Shown piece after piece: positions 44,654 through 53,037 of a stretch of DNA of 64,000 nt; positions within the stretch are counted from its first letter, which is position 1, and every line of letters begins with the position of its first letter. The notes beneath the pieces are model-generated. The model was not told the origin of the DNA and made no database searches. It worked only from the letters and a program-made list of their open reading frames with translations. Location: NCBI RefSeq assembly GCF_000735525.1, contig NZ_JMPR01000038.1, positions 157,859-221,858 on the forward strand, given 5' to 3'. The DNA comes from Tatumella ptyseos ATCC 33301. GTDB lineage: Bacteria > Pseudomonadota > Gammaproteobacteria > Enterobacterales > Enterobacteriaceae. Position numbers and translations under genes: made by a program.

Positions 44654-46735
44654 TTAGCTGTCATCACCCGGAAACCAGGCTTTCCCTGCCGCGGTATTCC
44701 AGCGGATACGTGGAAACAGGGATAACCGGATGTTGAACAGAAAATAAAATGGCATAAATAACTGCGGGTTATTCTTCGCCATAGGCTCCATGACGGACAG
44801 CAACTGCTCCAGTTCATGTAACAACCTGCTGCCGGGTTGCTCATGGATATTTTTTAATCGCCTTTTAAGATACAAACTAATTTCATAAAGCAACGCTTCT
44901 GTCCGTAGTCCGTTTAAACGGAGAATTTCCGGATCACGGGCGCAGAAGTCGAAGACATTTGCTCCCAGCCATACTTCCGTGATCAGATTATTTTCCACGA
45001 TCAGACTGTTCCCCGGGTCGGCTTTATTCCTCGGGAGGATAACGTTGATTCGGTCCAGCATTCGCTGCACGAACTGCTGACGCTGCAATAATGACGCTTT
45101 CTGTAGCCGGATATCATTGATAAGCTGTAACAATTCTTTAATTCCTGCCCGCAGTGCTCTTTTTGCGGTCCAGGACGGGCGTTTATTTCTGATCATCAGT
45201 GTGACCACCAGAGAGATCACAATCCCGACAAAGGTGGAAATCGCGGCGTTGATTGTCGCGAAAGGATTAGGCGCAAAATCATGGCTCAGGCCGATATAGG
45301 CAGGGAGCTGGGTGGCGACAATCAACCCGATAAAATTAGTGGCCGGGTTTGCAATAATAAGCCCCATCAACAGCAGTGCCGGTAACAAACAAATGATCAG
45401 GGCTTCAAAGGTAATTGCGCCCGGCAGGATCGCCAGGGAATAAAAAATACTGATGGCAATAGCAATGGCGATACCTTTGAAGAATACACGCATTCCGCCA
45501 ATGGGGCTGTCGTGGGTTGCGAAAAACGAACAGGTGACGGCAGCGATCATTGCCGCATTGTTGCCGCTTTTCCAGCCCGAGCCAATCCAGAACAGACAAG
45601 CGATAAAGGTCGCGGCAAACGCCGTAAACGCCGACAGAGAGATCATTCCGTGGTCAAAGTAGCGTTTACGGTGCATCACAGGGGAGGATTTACCCCGTCT
45701 TCTGAGCCGGGAGATCCTGACCTCAACCCCGTGATACGCACTCAGAATGCGGACAAAGTTCTGTAACCGTCGGGTCAGTCCGGTAAACAGTAAACACTCT
45801 TCAGTCCCCCACGCACCGGAATGGAAGTTTTCTGTGATATTTTGCTGCGTCTCTTCCAGTAACCGATTCACCGAAGCCACATCTTCAGTGCTGGCTGGCT
45901 GTTCAAGCCAGTCAAGAAAACGGCCCATAGCATGCATCATGATTTCAGGCAGCAGGATATTTTCTGCAGACAGCAGGCTCAGACGTTTTTCTATCGCCGT
46001 CAGGGTCGGCACCAGATAGGAAAGATGCTGATACTGTGCCGATACCATCCGTACCAGCCGCTTCACCTGATCGGGCTCATAGGCACAGTGAGTCATCAGG
46101 ACTTCCACACTCACGGGGTAATTCGCCATCTGGATCAGGATCTGTTCTCTTTCGGGCATTTCTGCCGACCGGGGTTGCTGGCTAAGCAGAGAAGCACAGA
46201 CTTTTTTTGCCTGCTGATACCAGTTATCGATACTGTTCTGCAGTAGCGATTTCATACTCACCGGGAAAATCAGCACGTGCACCAGACTACTGCAGAGGAT
46301 CCCCAGCGCCACCTCTTCGATCCTGGAGATCACGGTATAAGTGATGGCTGACGGCGTCGTCACATCCGGAAACCCCATAATCGCAGCACTGTACCCGGCC
46401 AGCATAAAAATATAACTTTTCGGTGTCCGGTCATGTAATGACAGATACAGACATACCGCGACCCAGGCCGATACAGAAAAACTGAACATCACCGGTGACA
46501 TCACGGTGGCCGGGTAAATAACAAAAATAAAAATACCGCCCAGCACAGTGCCCAGCAGCCTGAAAAAGGATTTTGACACCGTGGAGGCGGAATAGATCTG
46601 TGAAACGACATACACTGTCGTTAATGACCAGGTGGGTTTTTCCAGATTAAGTTCTAATGCCAGATACAACGCCAGGAAAGCCGCCAGTGCCGTTTTTAAT
46701 GAAAATGTAAACGCACTTTTTGTTAAAAATTTCAT
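44654..46735 (-). CDS. FUSC-family inner-membrane exporter (AaeB-like)
   Basis: 693-aa protein with the two-bundle FUSC layout: AFLALYLALELNLEKPTWSLTTVYVVSQ (conserved P-W), then RIEEVALGILCSSLVHVLIFP, a cytoplasmic middle region, and a second bundle starting AFTAFAATFIACLFWIGSGWKSGNNAAM and DSPIGGMRVFFKGIAIAIAISIFY. Related to the FUSC protein at 36177-38141. Likely small-molecule (aromatic acid or antimicrobial) efflux; the substrate is not shown. Confidence 0.82.
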   Translation of the reverse strand: MKFLTKSAFTFSLKTALAAFLALYLALELNLEKPTWSLTTVYVVSQIYSASTVSKSFFRLLGTVLGGIFIFVIYPATVMSPVMFSFSVSAWVAVCLYLSLHDRTPKSYIFMLAGYSAAIMGFPDVTTPSAITYTVISRIEEVALGILCSSLVHVLIFPVSMKSLLQNSIDNWYQQAKKVCASLLSQQPRSAEMPEREQILIQMANYPVSVEVLMTHCAYEPDQVKRLVRMVSAQYQHLSYLVPTLTAIEKRLSLLSAENILLPEIMMHAMGRFLDWLEQPASTEDVASVNRLLEETQQNITENFHSGAWGTEECLLFTGLTRRLQNFVRILSAYHGVEVRISRLRRRGKSSPVMHRKRYFDHGMISLSAFTAFAATFIACLFWIGSGWKSGNNAAMIAAVTCSFFATHDSPIGGMRVFFKGIAIAIAISIFYSLAILPGAITFEALIICLLPALLLMGLIIANPATNFIGLIVATQLPAYIGLSHDFAPNPFATINAAISTFVGIVISLVVTLMIRNKRPSWTAKRALRAGIKELLQLINDIRLQKASLLQRQQFVQRMLDRINVILPRNKADPGNSLIVENNLITEVWLGANVFDFCARDPEILRLNGLRTEALLYEISLYLKRRLKNIHEQPGSRLLHELEQLLSVMEPMAKNNPQLFMPFYFLFNIRLSLFPRIRWNTAAGKAWFPGDDS

Positions 46736-47157
46736 AGGTTACAGTCAGTTATGGGGAGCTCTGATTCGCATTGCGAGTATAGTACACCCGGTCACTCGCT
46801 AACGACTAAAATTGTAACAGGTACGGAATCGCTGCTTTTAACGCAGTTTCTCATTAAAACTTCTGAAGTTAAGTATTCCCGGTGTCTCAGGCAAACAAGC
46901 ATTTTCCCGGACCTCCGGATGCGGGTGATCCTTCCCCGGAAAGTCAGCATCCGCGGACCCCATAAATAGCTATGATCACCGACAGCCGTTAAAGGCAGGA
47001 TACCTGTCATTTCCGGCACAAAAAAGGTACAATTTGCCGGACTTATCGCCAGGTCTTTGCTGATTAAAACAACCTGTTCTCTGTCTGGCTTCGGTTTTAG
47101 CCACTCCGGTACGCTTCCTGATACTGCTGCGTAGAGGTCCTTCCCCGGGGTGCACTT
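46736..47157. other. Intergenic region between FUSC and SMR genes
   Basis: About 420 bp holding the divergent promoters. I looked for a guanidine-type riboswitch (paired ACGR loops) upstream of the SMR gene and did not see one. Open frames here are shadows. Confidence 0.4.
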
Positions 47158-47170
47158 TAAGGATGATATT

Positions 47171-47506
47171 ATGTTAAAAACATGGCTGATCCTTCTGGTC
47201 TCTATCGTTGCTGAGACTTTTGCCACCTCGATGATCAAATCCTCCGAAGGCTTTACCCGCCTGCTCCCTTCCCTGGCAGTCATCGCCGGTTATATCATTT
47301 CTTTTGCGGGATTATCTCAGGTGGTGCGGGTCATGAATGTCGGGGTAGCTTATGCTATCTGGGCCGGGGTGGGCATCTGTCTTGTGTCTCTGATTTCCTG
47401 GGTGTTTTTCCGGCAAACGCTGGACCTTGCAGCCATCCTCGGCATCCTGCTGATAGTGATGGGCGTGGTAGTCATCCAGTTATTTTCCAAATCCGTCACC
47501 CATTGA
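47171..47506 (+). CDS. SMR-family multidrug efflux protein (EmrE/QacE-like)
   Basis: 111-aa four-helix small multidrug resistance antiporter. The essential membrane Glu is in SIVAETFATSMIKSSEGFTRL (Glu14-15 region), with GVAYAIWAGVGICLVSLISWVFF and LDLAAILGILLIVMGVVVI following. Closely similar to EmrE. aaggat 7 nt upstream sets the ATG at 47171. Quaternary cation substrates are likely by family. Confidence 0.9.
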   Translation: MLKTWLILLVSIVAETFATSMIKSSEGFTRLLPSLAVIAGYIISFAGLSQVVRVMNVGVAYAIWAGVGICLVSLISWVFFRQTLDLAAILGILLIVMGVVVIQLFSKSVTH

Positions 47507-47586
47507 TCTGCCGTCCGTGACGGGCTTCCGCTCTGCGGCAAGTCGGGCCTCCCCGCAGACAGAAATGTTATGCGTAACCCAAAAGT

Positions 47587-47613
47587 AAAAAACCACCCCG
47601 GTAAGGGGTGGTT
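47587..47613 (-). terminator. Terminator at the end of the pil / secreted-protein operon
   Basis: Minus-strand hairpin aaccacccc / ggggtggtt (9 bp) followed by ttttttactttt, 18 nt beyond the last gene of the locus. Confidence 0.85.
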
Positions 47614-47630
47614 AACTTCAGTGACGCGGA

Positions 47631-48236
47631 TTATTTATGAACGTAATAACTCGCGTAACGTGATTGCTCGATATTCGCCGTCCAGCGTCCTGCAACAACA
47701 CTATTATCCCAGCCATACCAGTTAGGTGCTGGTGTGGAGGCTATACCGGTAGAACAACTGGTGGTCGGGTTATGAACGTATCCGCCGCGGTAACTGCCCT
47801 GAGTCCAGCGACGAACTACCACCTGGATCGGCTGCGCGTAATAGCCAGGCTCAACGCTGATATTCCAGTTATAGTTAGTGCTGAAGCTCTGCTGGTGGCT
47901 ATAGTTCGCACTTACCGAGAACAGGCTCAATGCCCCACCGATCACCGGAATTTTACTCAGATTCAGACCGACCGTGCCGCCCCACTGATACCCGGTGGTT
48001 TTAGTCTGCCCCCAGATATAGGTGCAGCTGGTTACCCCGCCGGACCCTTGCGGGCACAGATAGATAGGTCCGCGCCAGATCCAGTCTTCCCAGGTCGTAC
48101 GCGACTGGGTCTGGGCAAAGGCGGCAGATTTGCCGGTTAATATAACATCCTCGGTATGGCCCACCAGGCAGGTGCCTGCAAAACTGTTCGACAGCGGAAT
48201 CAGTGCCGCTAACAACGTTAGTGAAATCTTTTTCAT
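47631..48236 (-). CDS. Secreted protein of unknown family, aromatic/Ser-rich; candidate pore-forming protein
   Basis: 201-aa protein with a signal peptide MKKISLTLLAALIPLSNSFAG and five or so Cys residues. The middle (LNLSKIPVIGGALSLFSVSANYSHQQSFSTNYNWNISV) alternates hydrophobic and polar residues like amphipathic beta-hairpins of beta-pore-forming toxins and is followed by EPGYYAQPIQVVVRRWTQGSY. I do not recognise a named family. It is the last gene of the minus-strand pilus locus, 15 nt after another secreted protein. Pore-forming activity is inference only; a pilus-exported colonisation factor (as TcpF or CofJ in other type IVb loci) is an alternative. Confidence 0.6.
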   Translation of the reverse strand: MKKISLTLLAALIPLSNSFAGTCLVGHTEDVILTGKSAAFAQTQSRTTWEDWIWRGPIYLCPQGSGGVTSCTYIWGQTKTTGYQWGGTVGLNLSKIPVIGGALSLFSVSANYSHQQSFSTNYNWNISVEPGYYAQPIQVVVRRWTQGSYRGGYVHNPTTSCSTGIASTPAPNWYGWDNSVVAGRWTANIEQSRYASYYVHK

Positions 48237-48251
48237 TGTCTGTCCCCTGAA

Positions 48252-48770
48252 TTATTGGAAGATCTGATCCGGCGTATTGTCTGAATTCACAGCGGATGTT
48301 GTTTTTTCATCCGAGAATAACTCTGTGGAATACTGCCCGGAGCTCAGATCCACCGGGGTCATCAGATAACCATCACCCTCCGGTGCCGTTTTAAACATCA
48401 CAGCATCCGCCTGAACCGAAGAACCCAGGACTTCTCCTGCCAGTGTTGCCGCTTTTTTACCGCCCGCACTGCCATCAAAAATCACTTCTTTTCCCTGCGT
48501 TAATGCCTGAGTTACAGTCGCTTTTAAGGACGCGTCAGCACTGAGTGAATCACCTAATAATAAAATATCGTAATCACTGGCACTGCCGGCGGTGTATTTC
48601 GTTTTAAAATAATTTAAAACGCCACCATCAGTATCCCCTAACGCATAATAGGTCGTTGTGGTGACTGTGGTCACCGGCTCCTGATCGGCCGGTGTATCTG
48701 TTGCCATAACATTAGCTGCAAATAACCCTGCCAGCGGGAAAGCCAGAATGCTTTTCATCATTTTATTCAT
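48252..48770 (-). CDS. Secreted protein of unknown family (possible hemolysin pro-domain-like fold)
   Basis: 172-aa protein with a signal peptide MNKMMKSILAFPLAGLFAANVMA. The mature part has an alpha/beta pattern: SDYDILLLGDSLS, LKATVTQALTQGKEVIFDGS, then AATLAGEVLGSSVQADAVMF and DGYLMTPVD. The order long helix - KxVxxD strand - G - strand ending TPxD reminds me of the N-terminal pro-domain of Vibrio cholerae-type cytolysins, which acts as an intramolecular chaperone; this is a weak resemblance from memory. GGAG 6 nt before 48770 sets the start. Located directly after pilV and before the other secreted protein. Confidence 0.6.
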   Translation of the reverse strand: MNKMMKSILAFPLAGLFAANVMATDTPADQEPVTTVTTTTYYALGDTDGGVLNYFKTKYTAGSASDYDILLLGDSLSADASLKATVTQALTQGKEVIFDGSAGGKKAATLAGEVLGSSVQADAVMFKTAPEGDGYLMTPVDLSSGQYSTELFSDEKTTSAVNSDNTPDQIFQ

Positions 48771-48850
48771 TACAGACTCCATAGTTATATTTAATAAGGA
48801 ATACACACGGTTTTTTGTTTTTAATTCACCTCCTGATTTTCCGATAACGA

Positions 48851-50266
48851 TTATTGATAAGCAGAAACAGAAAACTGTCCGGATCCGCAGCCATATAACT
48901 GGCCTGGCCGGGAAGACACGGAAAAACTCGCTCCCGGCGGAATAGCAAATAACACCGAAGTTGAAGGCGTAATATTTTTACCCTGACTGCTATTGTGAGC
49001 GACAATAATTCCGTTAACTGCGGCGCTTAAATCCGCAAAATTATAACAATAGCCATCTCCTGCACTCCGGTTCAGTGAAGAATTCCCCCCGGTTGCCGAC
49101 ATCCAGACCATTTCACCCGTGCCATTGACGCCCTGATAGCTTCCGGTTCTGCCACCGAGGCTGGAAAGCTGAACCGAATTTTTCATATATCCCGTCCACT
49201 GGCCGTTGTAGCAAAATAAAATCCCTGAATTGCCGCCATTAGCCATCAGGCCATCTTCATTGCAGGCAGAATTCAGTGAGGCACTGCCCTGAACCTCCAA
49301 ATATTCACGGGTCGTCATGCGGCCATCTGAAGATATTTTCCCGCCTTTAATTTCACCCCCGGTTTCAATCCCTTTGTCCTTCCAGACTTTTACCCACTGG
49401 TCATCATCCATATAAAAGCCGCCATTATGGGTACTGTTGATCCATCCTTTATCCCCGCGGGTCACCAATGACCCGGTCACGGTACGGATATCCGTTTCAC
49501 CGGTGATCGTACCGTCACTCCACAGCCCGGCTTTGGCCGATACGCTGTCTGCCGCCAGACTGCCGCTGAGCGATATGTTTTTTCCAGTGATCTCGCCTGC
49601 ATTACGTATCCCGTGCTGCGTCAGATCCATATCGGCATGCATCTGATTCAGTTCCGGATGGCCTGGTACCGTATAACGGTAAAGGCGGTCACTTTCACTG
49701 AATACACTCTGCATCGTGTCGGCGGAGAACAGCGTGACCAGATGCCCACGGGCCGCCGGAATGCCGGACTCCGTGGTATTCAGTTTCCAGCTGCCATCCA
49801 CCCCGGTCGCCTGATTATCTTTACTGATATACCCGGACTCTCCGTGCATCAGTCGTGCGATATAACGCATCCCTTTTTCACTGAGAACAGTGCCCTGCCG
49901 GGAAAGTAATAACCCTGTAATATTTTTATCCGTCAGGTTATCCAGAGTGAAATACGCGGTATAGCTTTGCCCCTCGTTATTAATAAGCGAGATATTTTTA
50001 TCCAGATACCCTTGTTGCCGGAGTTGCTCTGCATCGATCGCAATAAATTTCTCTGCCAGCAAATGTTTCTGTAATTCACCATAATTATCTTTCAGGTAAC
50101 GCTCAGCCGCACCGGAAAACATGTCAGTTTCTCTGGCGGTGACTGTCCATTCCTGCAGTTGTAAATAGTCACTGTATCTTTGATACCCTATCGGCGCTGC
50201 AATTAATATTAACGCCAGCACCAGGCTCAGAGAAAACAGCGTATCTCCGCGATGTATATTTTCCAT
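48851..50266 (-). CDS. pilV: Type IVb minor pilin / tip adhesin PilV
   Basis: 471-aa prepilin-like adhesin. N-terminal MENIHRGDTLFSLSLVLALILIAAPIGYQRYSDY has the Gly cleavage site (RG|D) and hydrophobic stalk helix, but Glu5 of the mature pilin is replaced. A long beta-rich region full of Gly/Ser/Asp repeats (NAGEITGKNISLSGSL) is followed by a C-terminal tip domain containing Cys pairs (NSACNEDG, LFCYNGQW). In plasmid R64, the C-terminus of PilV is switched by a shufflon; here a single fixed C-terminus is present and no recombinase gene follows. Confidence 0.85.
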   Translation of the reverse strand: MENIHRGDTLFSLSLVLALILIAAPIGYQRYSDYLQLQEWTVTARETDMFSGAAERYLKDNYGELQKHLLAEKFIAIDAEQLRQQGYLDKNISLINNEGQSYTAYFTLDNLTDKNITGLLLSRQGTVLSEKGMRYIARLMHGESGYISKDNQATGVDGSWKLNTTESGIPAARGHLVTLFSADTMQSVFSESDRLYRYTVPGHPELNQMHADMDLTQHGIRNAGEITGKNISLSGSLAADSVSAKAGLWSDGTITGETDIRTVTGSLVTRGDKGWINSTHNGGFYMDDDQWVKVWKDKGIETGGEIKGGKISSDGRMTTREYLEVQGSASLNSACNEDGLMANGGNSGILFCYNGQWTGYMKNSVQLSSLGGRTGSYQGVNGTGEMVWMSATGGNSSLNRSAGDGYCYNFADLSAAVNGIIVAHNSSQGKNITPSTSVLFAIPPGASFSVSSRPGQLYGCGSGQFSVSAYQ

Positions 50267-50279
50267 AGGTACACTATTG

Positions 50280-50891
50280 TTAAATTAATCCGGCAACATC
50301 CGTTACCTGACAGAGTAAGAACGCTACATAAAAATAAGGGGCATACGGTAATGTTTTTTTATTTATTATCAGTGCGTGACAAAATAATAATAAAAAACCC
50401 ACGCCGGATACCAGACAAATGACTTGCCAATGCATCCAGAAACTCAATGCACTGATAAAATACACATCCCCCTGACCTACCGAGGTTCCGCAGATCCTCA
50501 GCGAAATTTTTTCGACTCCCCGGAATAATAAAAACAGAATACCCCAGGTAATTATTCCGGTAATAACGGCGGCACTGCCCTTTATCAGAAAGAGTATCAA
50601 TGCACCGGTCACTGTAAAACTAAGAGTAAAGCGCCAGGGCAGCCAGAAATTGCTGATATCAATCACGGTGAATAAAATTCCCCATAACAGAAACGCTGCC
50701 AGTACCACAGGCTGTGCGGACATGCCTGGCACCCACAGTGCCAGAGCAAAAGCGGCTGTGGCCAGCAGAATAATTGCCACAGGCACTGGCTTGCCCGGGG
50801 TATTCCCCTGATGATCACCGATAAACTGACAGGCCTGCCTGACCATCAGCATTCCGGCGACCATAAACAGCACTATCTTGTCTGCCATCAT
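50280..50891 (-). CDS. pilU: Prepilin peptidase PilU (type IVb)
   Basis: 203-aa polytopic aspartyl protease that processes PilS/PilV. The two catalytic Asp are visible: FTVIDISNFWLPWR and TSVGQGDVYFISAL (GxGD). Shorter than GspO because the N-terminal methylase/Cys domain is absent, as in R64 PilU. Its start overlaps the pilT end by 4 nt. Confidence 0.87.
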   Translation of the reverse strand: MMADKIVLFMVAGMLMVRQACQFIGDHQGNTPGKPVPVAIILLATAAFALALWVPGMSAQPVVLAAFLLWGILFTVIDISNFWLPWRFTLSFTVTGALILFLIKGSAAVITGIITWGILFLLFRGVEKISLRICGTSVGQGDVYFISALSFWMHWQVICLVSGVGFLLLFCHALIINKKTLPYAPYFYVAFLLCQVTDVAGLI

Positions 50892-51355
50892 CCTGCCTTC
50901 CGCTGCGAATACATCATATAAGCCAGGTAAACCTTATGGATATAACGGCGGCGTGCCTGATCCCGGCCCTGCAGAAAACCGGTGTTGTAGGTGGCCAGAC
51001 AGGCCCAGTTATTTCCGCAATAGCTCAGATGACGGGCCAGGATCCCTGCGCCTGTATCGATATTCAGACAAGGGTCCCGCAATAAATCTGTGGCCTGGTG
51101 TATCCGGTGCTCACGAATCAATGCGGCGATATGGGTCGAATTAATCTGCATCAGTCCGTAGTCTCTGCTGATCACCCGCCCCTGTGCATCACGATTCAGT
51201 CCGATACTGCCCGCCTCTCCCTGACTTTCCACCTGACTGATGGCCCTGAGAAGATCAGCATTCAAATGATAGTGGCGGGCTGCCTGCTCAAAACAATCTG
51301 CGGCACAGCCTGGCCACGATAACAGCAGCAGAAAACAAAGAAGCCCGCGATCCAT
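50888..51355 (-). CDS. pilT: Lytic transglycosylase PilT (type IVb pilus)
   Basis: 155-aa exported soluble lytic transglycosylase that opens peptidoglycan for pilus assembly. Signal MDRGLLCFLLLLSWPGCAA, catalytic Glu in LLRAISQVESQGEAGSIGLN, substrate-groove DYGLMQINSTHIAAL and TYNTGFLQGRDQ. The name follows R64 usage (not the retraction ATPase). Start at 51355 chosen so that the signal peptide begins directly; the longer frame (51394) adds 13 residues over the pilS end. Confidence 0.87.
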   Translation of the reverse strand: MDRGLLCFLLLLSWPGCAADCFEQAARHYHLNADLLRAISQVESQGEAGSIGLNRDAQGRVISRDYGLMQINSTHIAALIREHRIHQATDLLRDPCLNIDTGAGILARHLSYCGNNWACLATYNTGFLQGRDQARRRYIHKVYLAYMMYSQRKAG

Positions 51356-51359
51356 CGTG

Positions 51360-51941
51360 TCAGTTCGCACTGAAAAATTCGAGACGGTTATCATCTTTAC
51401 CGCCCCCGGCGGACTGGCAGTCCGCAGCGGCCTCTCCCGCCCCCTGACTGCTGGTATAGCGGTGACCGTTAATACTGATATGATCGATCAGGCTGGTGCT
51501 ACCCAGTTTGGTCGCCAGAGTTGTACAAGCCTCCGACGGGACCCCCTCATAACGCAGTATGAATCCGCTGTCGCTGCCCTCTCCCTGCACGTTATCCGGA
51601 ACCAGAGTGACATTTTTGCCCCAGACATTACTGAGGATGGCCTGACCGGAGTTTTTATCCCCGCGGATGGTCATATTCCCCGGCGCGCCACCGAAACGGA
51701 TCAACGCCCCGGTCATTTCCCGGTCGGATGCAAACTGGTAACTCCCGCCGACTTTCAGCATATTACGGGTATTGGTGATCAGTTCACTGATATTCCCCAT
51801 CTCCGTGCTGGTATCATTACGGCTGAATAATCCCCCTCCGACACTGATCCCAATCACCAGCACAATAAGGGAAATGGTGATCCAGATACCGGCTTCAAAC
51901 AGGGAGATAGCGCCCCGGTGTATTCGTGTTGCAGTTGTCAT
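51360..51941 (-). CDS. pilS: Type IVb major prepilin PilS
   Basis: 193-aa major pilin precursor. RIHRGAISLFEAGIWITISLIVLVIGISVGG contains the prepilin peptidase site after RG and the class-b pilin hydrophobic helix, with Glu at +6. The globular domain ends with a Cys pair (SEACTTLA ... ADCQSAGG) forming the disulfide D-loop. Immediately upstream of pilT and downstream of pilR. Confidence 0.88.
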   Translation of the reverse strand: MTTATRIHRGAISLFEAGIWITISLIVLVIGISVGGGLFSRNDTSTEMGNISELITNTRNMLKVGGSYQFASDREMTGALIRFGGAPGNMTIRGDKNSGQAILSNVWGKNVTLVPDNVQGEGSDSGFILRYEGVPSEACTTLATKLGSTSLIDHISINGHRYTSSQGAGEAAADCQSAGGGKDDNRLEFFSAN

Positions 51942-51954
51942 GAGTTTCCTCGGG

Positions 51955-53037
51955 TTATTGATGAACGGAAATCAGGTTATTCAGGTCCTGCGTGGAGAGC
52001 AGGATCAGTACCATGTAACCGGCGTTCAGGCCCAGGCAGACATACCCGGCCATCGTCGCGGTTTGCTTAATCCGCTGTACGGTTTTTTGCAGCCAGTCAT
52101 TAGCGAAATTTTCTATAATATTTTCTGCATTATCCGCGGCAGTCAGTACCCGTAGTTTTTTAACGGTCTCCGCTGAAGGAAAGGCATATCCGCTGGCAAA
52201 CAATGCTGCCCCCAGATGCTTTCCCTGCCAGACATGCTGCAGAGTGGCCTCCAGCCGTTCATACAGCCAGGGCGAAGCGCGTTGCATTAACTGGTTGATG
52301 CTCTGTTCGGTTTTCACTTGTGCACGGAGCAGTGCCGAGATATTCAGCAGGAAACTCACCCCCTGGATATCGCGGTAAAGTTTCCACGGCAATATGTGGT
52401 CCAGCAGGTGGCAACGCACACGTCCGGTCAGATTAGGCAGTGACCAGAGTGTCCAGCCCGTCAGCACAAGAGCGCTGACAGAGATCAGGATCAGGTGTTC
52501 ACTCAGCCCGCGGGAAATAATGGCCAGTGCCTGCAGCGAGCCCTGCCACTGGTCTTCACTGACCAGAACCGCCAGTCGCGGAAGAAAGCGATGACTGACC
52601 AGTTGCACCATAAACAGACAAGAGATCAGTAACAGGCACGGATACGCCAGCGCAGCACTGCAGGCTGAGCGCATCTCTTTTGTGGCCCGCGCGATGGTCA
52701 TGGCGCGTCGGATAGCGGCAGCAAGGTCACCGTCACTGACCCCCGCACCGAGCAATAAGAGTTCCTGCTCCGGGACCCAGCCACGTAATCCTTTATCCAG
52801 TGACATGCCGCAGGTCAGTGCGGCAGCAATATCCTGCAGACAATAGACCCGCGGGCTGTTTGCCGAACGATCGCTGATAATCAGCGTGCTGATGGCATCT
52901 GCGAGTTTGAACTGATTCTCCAGCAGGAAAGCCAGGTCATCATACAAACTGATCCGGTCATTCCCTGAGAAGGTTCTCAATGCCAGCTGGCGACTGAGAG
53001 ATTCGCTGTATTCCCGCCACGTCCGTTTCTCCGTCAT
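51955..53037 (-). CDS. pilR: Type IVb pilus inner-membrane platform protein PilR
   Basis: 360-aa GspF/TadC-family platform protein with two repeated cytoplasmic helical domains and three transmembrane segments (ALAYPCLLLISCLFMVQLV, HLILISVSALVLTGWTLWSL, GYVCLGLNAGYMVLILL). The first domain includes LAFLLENQFKLADAISTL and the second FLLNISALLRAQVKTEQSINQLMQRAS. ATGA overlap with the pilQ stop (53034-53037). Confidence 0.87.
   Translation of the reverse strand: MTEKRTWREYSESLSRQLALRTFSGNDRISLYDDLAFLLENQFKLADAISTLIISDRSANSPRVYCLQDIAAALTCGMSLDKGLRGWVPEQELLLLGAGVSDGDLAAAIRRAMTIARATKEMRSACSAALAYPCLLLISCLFMVQLVSHRFLPRLAVLVSEDQWQGSLQALAIISRGLSEHLILISVSALVLTGWTLWSLPNLTGRVRCHLLDHILPWKLYRDIQGVSFLLNISALLRAQVKTEQSINQLMQRASPWLYERLEATLQHVWQGKHLGAALFASGYAFPSAETVKKLRVLTAADNAENIIENFANDWLQKTVQRIKQTATMAGYVCLGLNAGYMVLILLSTQDLNNLISVHQ

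Noticed and set aside
46950-47170. Guanidine riboswitch upstream of the SMR gene
   Set aside because: No paired ACGR-loop hairpins or ykkC-type motif could be found.
46792-47283. 163-codon minus-strand ORF in the FUSC-SMR gap
   Set aside because: It runs antisense into the SMR gene, has no recognisable domain and no clear SD.
48236-48900. Shufflon segments or rci recombinase after pilV
   Set aside because: No repeats of the R64 sfx type and no integrase-like ORF are seen; the downstream genes are two secreted proteins.
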